Shown here: positions 1 to 7,202 of the stretch, piece by piece | Layout of the letters: each line of letters opens with the position of its first letter | Position numbering within the stretch: position 1 is the stretch's first letter | Assembly (NCBI GenBank): GCA_017555085.1 | Contig: JAFZHD010000016.1 | Span: forward strand, 1 to 64,000 | Reading direction: 5' to 3' | Length of the DNA: 64,000 bases | Source: Muribaculaceae bacterium | GTDB taxonomy: Bacteria; Bacteroidota; Bacteroidia; Bacteroidales; Muribaculaceae | The notes under the pieces: generated by a model | Told to the model about the DNA's origin: nothing | The model's database searches: none | Seen by the model: only the letters and a program-made list of their open reading frames with translations | Position numbers and translations under genes: made by a program

Positions 1-55
1 ATTTCGGCTTGTTGACCGCCTGACCGCTGTCAGCGCTCGTTCTCAAAAGCGAGTG

Positions 56-86
56 CAAAGGTAGACATTTTTATGTTATAAAACAT
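56..86 (-). promoter_or_regulatory. Leftward promoter with 14-bp palindrome
   Basis: On the minus strand TACCTTTG (56-63) fits the Bacteroidota -7 form TAnnTTTG. The palindrome-like ATGTTATAAAACAT (73-86) sits where a -33 TTTG would be, so it may be an operator or a replacement upstream element. Transcription would leave the window at its left edge, so the target is unseen. Nearly the same block recurs at 17829-17861. Confidence 0.6.
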
Positions 87-441
87 ATTTTTGAGGGTTT
101 TTCTTTTCCAATTTAACATCAATTAAGAATTAAGGGCGCAGCAGAGGGCAGCATCACATCATTGACTTGCGTGTTAACCCGCTGATTGCGCGGTTGTTGA
201 GCCAAAAACCGCAGGATTTCAGGCAAAACAGCGGCCAGGCGACAATAACGGACACAAAAAGCAATAACGGCTATGTAAAATATAGTTTCTATAATATCTA
301 CGGTGACTATAAAAAAAATAGCGGCTTCTTTGAAAATGGCAACGACGGCAGCAAAAACAACAGAAACCGAGCGGCGTGGCGGAAAGCGACAACAAAAAAA
401 GCGAGGACAAACATAAAAGAGACCGCCATCATCCCTCTGGG
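87..441. other. No confident gene; degraded or non-coding stretch
   Basis: The minus strand is open without ATG from about 452 to 122. It would encode a hydrophobic peptide with one or two membrane segments. A second minus frame begins with ATG-ATG near 433, reads about 40 hydrophobic residues and stops just after a run of eight T (plus-strand A run 311-318); one added T would join the two frames into about 108 residues. On the plus strand the complementary frame opens only with TTG at 167. The region directly follows the amylase terminator with no promoter in front. It may be a decayed small membrane protein gene or simply non-coding. Confidence 0.35.
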
Positions 442-470
442 AAAAAAATAAGGCAGCCGAAGCTGCCTTA
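442..470 (-). terminator. Rho-independent terminator of the amylase gene
   Basis: The stem AAGGCAGC/GCTGCCTT (450-457 with 462-469, 4-base loop) is followed on the minus strand by TTATTTTTTT. It lies 25 bases after the stop codon of the GH13 gene. Confidence 0.85.
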
Positions 471-494
471 TATATATAATAATGTGTATGCGAT

Positions 495-1919
495 TTATTT
501 CACATAGATGAGATATTCGCCAGGTTTGAGCGATTCGGGGATTTTTGCGCTACGGCCTGTGAAATAGTTTTTGAGATTTGCGAGTTTGGGCTCTTCATCT
601 GCAAATGAGATATACTCTTCAATGGGACCGAGGTTAACAATCACCAATACGGTTGATTCGCCTTTTGTGCGACTGAAAGCATAAATGTGACCACATTGTG
701 TGGGATAACGCTTCATTGCGCCGCCGGCCTCACCTGCTTGCAAGGCTTTTTGCTCATGTTTGAGTTTGCCGAGTTGCTTGTAAAACTCAAAATACTCGTT
801 GCGGGGTTCCCATGTGGGACATTCATCTTTTTTGAAGAATTCAAAAGCGCGGTTCATACCAGTTTCCTGACCTGTATAAATCAAGGGCATACCGGGGAGT
901 GTGTATGACAACACGGCAAATGCTTGCGAAAGGTTGCCGAGGCGTTCAAACTCTGTTCCTTCCCAAGAATTGAGGTCGTGGTTGGTAATCATGTTCATCA
1001 AATAACTGTCGCGGGGGTATTCGCGTGCTTGGTCGGCGAGCAAAGAGTCGATGGCTGGTGCATACTTCAAGGGGAAGGTGCGCATGGGCTCTCCCTCTTT
1101 TTGGAATGTATATTGACCTGATGTTGCAGCAATTTCGCTGAAAAGGTCTTTCATGGGCCAGTTATAACCCATGTTGAAGGCATGTTTCTGCAATTCGGGC
1201 TTGCTTGCTTCGGCGAGCATGAAGATGTCGGCCTTGGCAGCATCGAGTTGGGGACGGGCTTCATCCCAGAAATCGGTAGGCACTTCGCCTGCCACATCAC
1301 AGCGGAAACCGTCAACATCAATGTCGGTCAACCAAAATTTGAGTGCGTCAACCATTGCAGCACGCATCTCGCGGTTATCGTAGTTGAGCTCATACACATC
1401 GGTCCAGTCAAAGGGTCCATACATTTTGCCTTCTTCGTTAACCGAGAACCATTCGGGATGTTCAGTCACCCATGCGTTGTCACAACCGGTGTGGTTGGGC
1501 ACCCAATCGAGAATAACTTTCATGCCCATTGCGTGAGCCGAATCAACCATTTCCTTGAACTGTTCGATTGTACCAAACTCGGGGTTGAATGCTTTGTAGT
1601 CTTTCACTGCATAGTAACTGCCAAGTTCGCCTTTGCGGTTGAGTTCTGAAATGGGGTGGATGGGCATAAACCACAAGATGTCAACGCCAAGTTCTTTGAG
1701 GCGGGGAAGATGTGTTGCAAACTCTGTAACCGATGCCGAGGGAGTGTACTGGCGAAGATTCACTTCATAAATAATGGCATTGCGGCTCCATTCGGGCTGC
1801 GTGAGGGTGGTGTAGGTCGAGTCGCGCTCGGGAGCAGCCGACGACGCCGAACCATTACAGCCAGTGGCAAACATTGATGCCACACTTGCCAATAAGGCCA
1901 AAATACTGATTTTTTTCAT
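495..1919 (-). CDS. GH13 alpha-amylase family lipoprotein
   Basis: Glycoside hydrolase family 13 enzyme of 474 residues, expected to cut alpha-glucans at the cell surface or in the periplasm. A lipoprotein signal with lipobox ATGC puts the lipidated Cys at 21. The (beta/alpha)8 barrel shows region I DWVPNH (138-143), the nucleophile in GFRCDVA (Asp208), the acid/base Glu237 in MLAEAS and the transition-state Asp315 in TNHD, so the catalytic triad is complete. A short beta-sandwich C-terminus follows. It is a single-gene unit with its own -7 box (1963-1970) and terminator (442-470); no SusC/SusD partners are nearby, unlike a classic starch utilisation locus. The exact subfamily and substrate cannot be read from sequence alone. 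Confidence 0.93.
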   Translation of the reverse strand: MKKISILALLASVASMFATGCNGSASSAAPERDSTYTTLTQPEWSRNAIIYEVNLRQYTPSASVTEFATHLPRLKELGVDILWFMPIHPISELNRKGELGSYYAVKDYKAFNPEFGTIEQFKEMVDSAHAMGMKVILDWVPNHTGCDNAWVTEHPEWFSVNEEGKMYGPFDWTDVYELNYDNREMRAAMVDALKFWLTDIDVDGFRCDVAGEVPTDFWDEARPQLDAAKADIFMLAEASKPELQKHAFNMGYNWPMKDLFSEIAATSGQYTFQKEGEPMRTFPLKYAPAIDSLLADQAREYPRDSYLMNMITNHDLNSWEGTEFERLGNLSQAFAVLSYTLPGMPLIYTGQETGMNRAFEFFKKDECPTWEPRNEYFEFYKQLGKLKHEQKALQAGEAGGAMKRYPTQCGHIYAFSRTKGESTVLVIVNLGPIEEYISFADEEPKLANLKNYFTGRSAKIPESLKPGEYLIYVK

Positions 1920-1962
1920 TTTGAATTTCGAGGTATTAAGTATGATACATTATTCTAATGTG

Positions 1963-1970
1963 CAAAGATA
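1963..1970 (-). promoter_or_regulatory. -7 box of the GH13 gene
   Basis: TATCTTTG on the minus strand, continuing into GCA, lies 44 bases before the start codon. The upstream TTG (1986-1988) is spaced only 15 bases, shorter than the usual 19-20, so the -33 element is uncertain. Confidence 0.6.
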
Positions 1971-2198
1971 ACGATTTATACTTGACAAGCGAAAACACAC
2001 ACCAAAATTAATCGCAAATACCTCCCTTTCTTATAACCGCTAATTATCAAAGCATTAATCTCATACATAACAATCTTTAACACAAAAATCACTTGATTTC
2101 ATTGAATTTTTTGAGTAACTTTACTATATATAATCTAAAAACAACATATTATATCTCACAACTATCAACCTGTGCCACAAAATGGCTTATCTTTAAGT

Positions 2199-2206
2199 TA
2201 ACTTTG
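2199..2206 (+). promoter_or_regulatory. -7 box of the AAA+ gene
   Basis: TAACTTTG lies 28 bases before ATG 2234. There is no clear TTTG at -33. TGTGCCA occurs twice in direct orientation (2171-2177 and 2205-2211) around it. The longer reading frame that opens at 2093 begins upstream of this box, which favours the start at 2234. Confidence 0.5.
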
Positions 2207-2233
2207 TGCCAGAAAATCACACAGCATAGTATT

Positions 2234-3916
2234 ATGAATAAAAAGAACACAACACCCGGCAAAGCCACAAAGGGCAGAAAATTAAACCTGCTTAACGCTA
2301 TCGAAAAAATCGTCACAAACTGCACCGAAGACGGCATCAACGACAAACTCTTCACCGACAACACAAAAGAAATTGGTTATGTTGCCAAAACCATGTCGTT
2401 GACTCCCATTCAGGCCGTACTCTTTTCGCTCTATGTTAATCGCAGCGAAGACCAATGCATCTACCTCAACGAGATTTCGCGCGACCTCAAATGCTCAACA
2501 ATCACTATGCTCAAATACAACTGCGAAATTGATGTGCTTGTAGAACGAGGTCTCATCAAACGCCGCAAAAGAGACGAACGCAAAAGTTACCGTGTGCCCG
2601 CTGAGGTGCTCGAAGCGTTGCAATGCAACGAATGCTACCAACCCCAAAAGTTGACCAATGTCAGCGCCGACGAACTAATGATTGCCGGACTCAGCACCAT
2701 CTTCAATGAACGCACAAACGAAGAAATATCGTTTGACTCGGCAATTTCAGCCATAGAGGAATTGTTGGAAAACAACTCTCACCTCGAAATGTGCAGCAAA
2801 ACCCTCAAAGAGTTCAAAAACAGAGAAACTGATATGATTTTGTTTCTCTATTTCAGCCACCTCTGGGCCAACAATAGCGATGACGACATCCGTTTTTATG
2901 ACTTAGAGAATCTATATGACAACCGCCTGCTTTTTGCTCGCGTCAAACGACAACTTTGCAACGAAGAACACCCTCTTCAAGAAAAAAATCTCATCGAGTT
3001 TAACAACGACAACGGCATGGTTGACCGCGAGTCAATGCGCTTGTCCAACTATGCCAAAGAAACCATTCTGCATGAACTCAGTTGCAGCGTCAAAAATGCG
3101 ACATCCGACAAGCGATTGCTCACAAACCACACCACCATCTCGCCCAAGGAACTCTTTTATAACCCTCGCGAGAAACAGGAAATAGGCGAACTCACATCGC
3201 TGCTCGGGGCCCAACGCTTCAACGAAATCTGCTCGCGCCTTGCCGACAACGGCATGCGCAAAGGCTTTGCGTGCCTCTTCTACGGCTCCCCTGGTACAGG
3301 CAAAACCGAAACTGTGCTACAACTCGCACGCCTCACTGGCCGCGACATCTACCAAGTCAACATCTCGCAAATCAAGAGTTGCTGGGTGGGCGAAAGCGAA
3401 AAAAACATCAAGAAAATCTTTGACAACTACCGCGCCATGGTAGAATCATGCGACATCGCCCCCATCTTGCTGTTTAACGAAGCCGACGCCATCATCTCAA
3501 AACGCACCGAAGATGCACAACGCGCCGTTGATAAAATGGAAAACTCGATACAAAACATCATTCTTCAAGAAATGGAAACCCTCGAAGGCATCATGATTGC
3601 AACCACCAACCTCACTTGCAACCTTGACAAAGCATTTGAGCGCCGCTTCCTTTACAAAATCAAGTTTGACAAACCTTGCACCGAAGCCAAGGCAAGCATC
3701 TGGCAATCTATGATACCCGAAATTTCGGCCGACGATGCCAAAGCCCTCGCATCAAAATATGATTTCAGCGGCGGACAAATCGAAAACATCGCACGCAAAC
3801 GCACCGTCGATTGTATTCTCAACAACAAAACCGCCACCGACCTCGCCACCTTAACCAACTACTGCGACAACGAACTCATCGAGGACACCCGCCGCGGCAA
3901 CCGCATCGGGTTTTAA
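2234..3916 (+). CDS. AAA+ ATPase with N-terminal winged-helix region
   Basis: 560 residues from ATG 2234; an upstream in-frame start at 2093 precedes the -7 box and is disfavoured. Residues about 80-125 look like a winged helix (LNEISRDL, then LVERGLIKRRKRDERKSY). The C-terminal AAA+ module has Walker A GSPGTGKT (351-358), Walker B ILLFNEAD (about 412-419), a sensor-1 region ATTN, an arginine-finger-like FERRF and a lid segment GGQIENIARKR. The Walker B Asp is replaced by Asn while the Glu is kept, a variation I recall from related Bacteroidota ATPases. No partner gene is adjacent, so the substrate (protein remodelling, or DNA-linked) is unknown. A strong terminator follows. Confidence 0.85.
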   Translation: MNKKNTTPGKATKGRKLNLLNAIEKIVTNCTEDGINDKLFTDNTKEIGYVAKTMSLTPIQAVLFSLYVNRSEDQCIYLNEISRDLKCSTITMLKYNCEIDVLVERGLIKRRKRDERKSYRVPAEVLEALQCNECYQPQKLTNVSADELMIAGLSTIFNERTNEEISFDSAISAIEELLENNSHLEMCSKTLKEFKNRETDMILFLYFSHLWANNSDDDIRFYDLENLYDNRLLFARVKRQLCNEEHPLQEKNLIEFNNDNGMVDRESMRLSNYAKETILHELSCSVKNATSDKRLLTNHTTISPKELFYNPREKQEIGELTSLLGAQRFNEICSRLADNGMRKGFACLFYGSPGTGKTETVLQLARLTGRDIYQVNISQIKSCWVGESEKNIKKIFDNYRAMVESCDIAPILLFNEADAIISKRTEDAQRAVDKMENSIQNIILQEMETLEGIMIATTNLTCNLDKAFERRFLYKIKFDKPCTEAKASIWQSMIPEISADDAKALASKYDFSGGQIENIARKRTVDCILNNKTATDLATLTNYCDNELIEDTRRGNRIGF

Positions 3917-3940
3917 CCGCCACAACCCCACTCTATCATA

Positions 3941-3980
3941 AAAGATAAGCCGACCAACAGGCCGGCTTATCTTTTTTTTT
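3941..3980. terminator. Terminator shared by convergent genes
   Basis: The stem AAAGATAAGCCG/CGGCTTATCTTT (3941-3952, 3963-3974) is followed on the plus strand by nine or more T. It ends the AAA+ gene. The minus-strand PrsW gene has its TAA stop (3967-3969) inside the right arm, and on that strand the hairpin is followed by only four T. Confidence 0.85.
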
Positions 3981-4677
3981 CTTCATCGGGCTTAAACTCC
4001 TCAATGCGCGCCTTTGCAAATTTCCACATCTTGAAGCAGAATACCACAAAGATAATAATCAAAATCGCTGCGAGATACTCCGACACTTCGGTAAAAAACA
4101 ACAGCGAGTCATACACCCCATGGGCCAAAATCGGCGCAGCAAGCACCAACACACGGTCGCGAGTAGTTGTAAAGCCGCAAAGTTTAAGTCGCGAATAGTA
4201 ATATCCCATCAACACACCGAAGCAGAAATGACCGGGCACCGAGAACAACGCACGCGAAACGCCCACCGATACAAAATCGTCGTAGTTTTGAAAAAGATAC
4301 ATTACATTTTCAAACGCCGCAAAACCGAGCGACACGCACACAGCATAGACAATACCGTCAATCTTCTCGTCAAAATGACGGTTTTTGCGCAAAAACAGCC
4401 ATAGCATCAAAAACTTTGCAAATTCCTCGGGCACAGCCGCACCCATAAACGCCAATCGCGACGCCTCGACAAAATCACTCGGATATTGGGTATAAAACCC
4501 CAGAAAATTCAACGGAATAGAGAAACAAAATGACACAAACACCGACACAATGCCAAACGCAAACGCCTTGACCAACTGCCCCGTCGGCTCAGGAGCGACA
4601 TTATCTTTGCGATAAATATACCACAGCAATATCGCCACTGGCAACACCGCCGCAAATATCACTATCAAATTCATCAT
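3967..4677 (-). CDS. PrsW-like intramembrane metalloprotease
   Basis: An integral membrane protein with about seven or eight hydrophobic segments and the motifs of the PrsW/CPBP-like families: AVPEEFAKF (paired Glu), GFAAFENVMY, PGHFCFGVLMG and AHGVYDSLL, whose Glu and His residues would bind the metal. Known members cleave anti-sigma factors or other membrane proteins; no anti-sigma gene is adjacent here. Start: the frame extends to an ATG at 4722, but that lies upstream of the -7 box (4706-4713), so ATG 4677 (236 residues), directly before the first hydrophobic segment, is chosen; the next codon is also ATG. Its stop codon lies in the shared terminator stem. Confidence 0.85.
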   Translation of the reverse strand: MMNLIVIFAAVLPVAILLWYIYRKDNVAPEPTGQLVKAFAFGIVSVFVSFCFSIPLNFLGFYTQYPSDFVEASRLAFMGAAVPEEFAKFLMLWLFLRKNRHFDEKIDGIVYAVCVSLGFAAFENVMYLFQNYDDFVSVGVSRALFSVPGHFCFGVLMGYYYSRLKLCGFTTTRDRVLVLAAPILAHGVYDSLLFFTEVSEYLAAILIIIFVVFCFKMWKFAKARIEEFKPDEEKKR

Positions 4678-4705
4678 CTCTATTGCTCGTTTTTGTTCTT
4701 TTCTA

Positions 4706-4713
4706 CAAATATA
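4706..4713 (-). promoter_or_regulatory. -7 box of the PrsW-like gene
   Basis: TATATTTG on the minus strand fits TAnnTTTG. Transcription would start near 4699, after the ATG at 4722, which decides the start at 4677. No clear -33 TTTG. Confidence 0.5.
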
Positions 4714-4777
4714 TGTATTCATTTTGTTATTTGGACTATGGGTGTGTTGTTTTTTTGCATAGAGTCGGGGTGTATGC

Positions 4778-4808
4778 TTGATTTTGGCATAAGTTTTTAT
4801 TATCTTTG
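4778..4808 (+). promoter_or_regulatory. Promoter of the WYL regulator
   Basis: TTG (4778-4780), 20 bases, then TATCTTTG (4801-4808), followed by CA. The 5' leader to ATG 4907 is about 90 bases. Confidence 0.7.
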
Positions 4809-4906
4809 CATTAGCATTTTAGCCGAGCGGGTTGCGTAAGGCTTATTGCTATTTTATTAGCGCGCTTTATGAACAATTTTATCTAATTACATTTTTATCT
4901 ATCACT

Positions 4907-5857
4907 ATGGCTAAGGACCTTTTTAATCGATACATTTGGCTTGTTGACACCATTTATCGCACCAAGAAAATCACTTTTGAGGAAATCAACGAGCGATGGA
5001 AACGCACCGACATGAGCGGTGGCGAGGATTTGCCTTTGCGCACTTTCCACAATCACCGCAAGGCCATCGAAGAGATGTTTGACATCAACATCGAGTGCAA
5101 CAAGCGCGGCGGCTACTACTACTATATCGAGAATGTCGAGGAGATGGAACGCGGCGGCGTGCGTAGCTGGCTGCTCAACACTTTTGCCGTCAACAATCTC
5201 ATCAACGAGAGCCACCACCTCAAACACCACATTTTATTTGAAGAAAACCCTTCGGGCCGCGAATACCTATCGCCCATCATTGAGTCAATTCGTGACCTTA
5301 CGACTGTCGAACTCACTTATCAGGGTTATAACCGCGAGTCGGCCTACACTTTTGAGTTTTGCCCCTATTGCGTCAAGGTGTTTCGCCAACGATGGTATGT
5401 AGTGGGACTGAGCCTCTACTATAACGAGATTCGCACCTATGCCCTCGACCGCATCAAAGGGCTTTCGTTTGGCGAAAACCACTACGAGATACCCCAATCG
5501 TTTGACCCGCAAGAGTATTTCACCAACAGTTTCGGTATCATTGTCGATAAAGAGGTCAATGCCGAAACCATCACCATTCGCGCCACCGGCAATGAGCGCA
5601 AATATCTCAAAGCATTGCCCCTGCACCACTCTCAACAAGAGATTGCCGAGGGCGACAACTACATCGATTTTTGCTATTTCCTATGCCCCACTCTCGATTT
5701 TCGCCAAGAGTTGTTCTCGCGCATGGCCGAGATAGAGGTGCTGTCGCCACAATGGTTGCGCCAACAAATGGTCACTGACCTCAAACGCATACAAGAAATC
5801 TACTCGGGCTTGACCATGGGCGTCACCGACAACACCGACAGCAACATCGTAGAGTAA
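4907..5857 (+). CDS. WYL-domain transcriptional regulator
   Basis: 316 residues. The N-terminus (DLFNRYIWLVDTIYR, then ITFEEINERWK) resembles an HTH of the kind that precedes WYL domains. The WYL part carries RQRWYVVG (the W-Y core) and TYALDRIKGL, followed by a C-terminal WCX-like region ending near IQEIY. Such proteins usually bind DNA and sense a small molecule or nucleic acid through WYL. An upstream in-frame ATG (4832) would add 25 hydrophobic residues unlike the family, so ATG 4907 is chosen. It stands alone between the PrsW gene and serine dehydratase, both with their own promoters; a defence link seen for some WYL proteins is not supported here. Confidence 0.88.
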   Translation: MAKDLFNRYIWLVDTIYRTKKITFEEINERWKRTDMSGGEDLPLRTFHNHRKAIEEMFDINIECNKRGGYYYYIENVEEMERGGVRSWLLNTFAVNNLINESHHLKHHILFEENPSGREYLSPIIESIRDLTTVELTYQGYNRESAYTFEFCPYCVKVFRQRWYVVGLSLYYNEIRTYALDRIKGLSFGENHYEIPQSFDPQEYFTNSFGIIVDKEVNAETITIRATGNERKYLKALPLHHSQQEIAEGDNYIDFCYFLCPTLDFRQELFSRMAEIEVLSPQWLRQQMVTDLKRIQEIYSGLTMGVTDNTDSNIVE

Positions 5858-5870
5858 TACAAGGGCTTTT

Positions 5871-5900
5871 TTGCCATTTAGCGATTTATCATTAACTTTG
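5871..5900 (+). promoter_or_regulatory. Promoter of serine dehydratase
   Basis: TTG (5871-5873), 19 bases, then TAACTTTG (5893-5900), 26 bases before ATG 5927. Good match to the Bacteroidota consensus. Confidence 0.75.
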
Positions 5901-5926
5901 AGACCGACAAATTTCATTCACTGACT

Positions 5927-7123
5927 ATGGAATCTATAAAAGAGTTATACAAAATAGGTATCGGCCCGTCAAGCAGTCACACTATGGGACCCAAGACGGC
6001 TGCCGAGCGATTTCTGCAACGCAACAACAACGCGGCACGATTTGAGGTAACGCTCTATGGTTCGCTTGCCGCCACAGGCAAAGGCCACATGACCGATGTA
6101 GCCATTCTCAATGTGTTGCAACCCGTAACCACTACCGAAATTGTGTGGCAACCCGAGGTGTTTTTGCCCTTCCACCCCAACGGCATGAAGTTTCGCGCAT
6201 TTGATGCCAACGGAGCGATGACCGACGAGTGGGTGGTATATTCTGTTGGCGGTGGCGACATTGCCGAAGACGGCGAGCCTCGATGTGCCAACAGCAAGGT
6301 GTATCAAATGACACGCATTGCCGACATTCAGCAATGGTGTGAAGACACCGGCAAGACCTATTGGGAGTATGTTCACGAATGTGAAGGCGAACAAGTGTGG
6401 GACTACCTCAAAGATGTGTGGGAAACCATGAAAGGTGCCGTTTTGCGAGGCATTGAAGCCGAAGGCGTGTTGCCCGGCGGATTAGGCGTTCGTCGCAAAG
6501 CCGTAAGTTATTATGTACACGCATCGGGCTATGCCGGCAGCCTCAAAAGCCGCGGCCTTGTCTATGCCTATGCGCTTGCCGTATCAGAAGAAAACGCCGC
6601 GGGCGGAAAAATCGTAACCGCGCCCACATGCGGTTCGTGTGGAGTTGTTCCCGCCGTTCTCTACCACTTGCACACCACCAAAGGATTCTCCGAACAGCGC
6701 ATTTTGCGCGCATTGGCCACAGCCGGACTTTTCGGCAATGTGGTAAAAACCAATGCATCGGTATCGGGTGCCGAAGTAGGTTGCCAAGGCGAAGTGGGTG
6801 TGGCTTGTGCCATGGCGGCAGCTGCGGCATGCCAACTTTTTGGCGGCACTCCCGCCCAAATCGAATACTCGGCCGAAATGGGACTTGAACACCACTTGGG
6901 ATTGACCTGCGACCCTGTGTGCGGATTGGTGCAAATACCTTGCATCGAGCGCAACGCTTATGCCGCAGCACGCGCACTTGATGCCAACCTATATGCTCAA
7001 TTCTCCGACGGACACCACCAAGTGTCGTTTGACCGCATAGTCGAAGTGATGAAACAGACTGGCCACGACCTCCCCTCGCTCTACAAAGAGACATCACAAG
7101 GCGGCCTCGCCAAGATTAAGTAA
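5927..7123 (+). CDS. sdaA: L-serine ammonia-lyase, iron-sulfur, single chain
   Basis: Converts L-serine to pyruvate and ammonia in the cytoplasm. The 398 residues join the beta domain (GIGPSSSHTMGP near the N-terminus) and the alpha domain (APTCGSCGVVPAV, GEVGVACAMAAAAACQLFGG, LTCDPVCGLVQIPC), as in one-chain L-serine dehydratases. The cysteines of TCGSC, DPVC and IPC are the expected 4Fe-4S ligands. Start ATG 5927 directly precedes the conserved SIKELYKIGIGPS segment and follows its own promoter. It is a single-gene unit ending before a strong hairpin, so serine breakdown is probably regulated on its own. Confidence 0.96.
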   Translation: MESIKELYKIGIGPSSSHTMGPKTAAERFLQRNNNAARFEVTLYGSLAATGKGHMTDVAILNVLQPVTTTEIVWQPEVFLPFHPNGMKFRAFDANGAMTDEWVVYSVGGGDIAEDGEPRCANSKVYQMTRIADIQQWCEDTGKTYWEYVHECEGEQVWDYLKDVWETMKGAVLRGIEAEGVLPGGLGVRRKAVSYYVHASGYAGSLKSRGLVYAYALAVSEENAAGGKIVTAPTCGSCGVVPAVLYHLHTTKGFSEQRILRALATAGLFGNVVKTNASVSGAEVGCQGEVGVACAMAAAAACQLFGGTPAQIEYSAEMGLEHHLGLTCDPVCGLVQIPCIERNAYAAARALDANLYAQFSDGHHQVSFDRIVEVMKQTGHDLPSLYKETSQGGLAKIK

Positions 7124-7148
7124 CATTTTTTCATCTCCCTATAAACAC

Positions 7149-7177
7149 AAAGCAAGCCCGGGTTTCGGGCTTGCTTT
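7149..7177. terminator. Hairpin between convergent genes
   Basis: A perfect 12-bp stem AAAGCAAGCCCG/CGGGCTTGCTTT (7149-7160, 7166-7177) with loop GGTTT. It lies between sdaA (+) and the large secreted protein (-). No long T run follows on either strand (ATTGTTTG on plus), but position and strength suggest a bidirectional terminator. Confidence 0.75.
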
Positions 7178-7202
7178 ATTGTTTGTGGTATTGTATCGGT
7201 TG

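Noticed and set aside
167..451. 94-residue plus-strand frame at the left edge
   Set aside because: It opens with TTG only, has no promoter or recognisable motif, and is the exact complement of an open minus-strand frame, so neither strand is secure.
1182..1649. 155-residue frame antisense to the amylase gene
   Set aside because: It lies wholly inside a GH13 gene with complete catalytic motifs; it is the complement of a real coding frame.
2171..2211. TGTGCCA direct repeats as an operator
   Set aside because: Only two 7-base copies 34 bases apart; too little to call a binding site.
4811..4860. tRNA-like start (TTAGCCGAGCGGGTTG)
   Set aside because: No acceptor stem, anticodon arm or TTCGA T-loop can be matched; it is the leader of the WYL gene.
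6543..7097. 184-residue Arg-rich frame antisense to sdaA
   Set aside because: Composition typical of a shadow frame; sdaA cysteine motifs are in the same bases.
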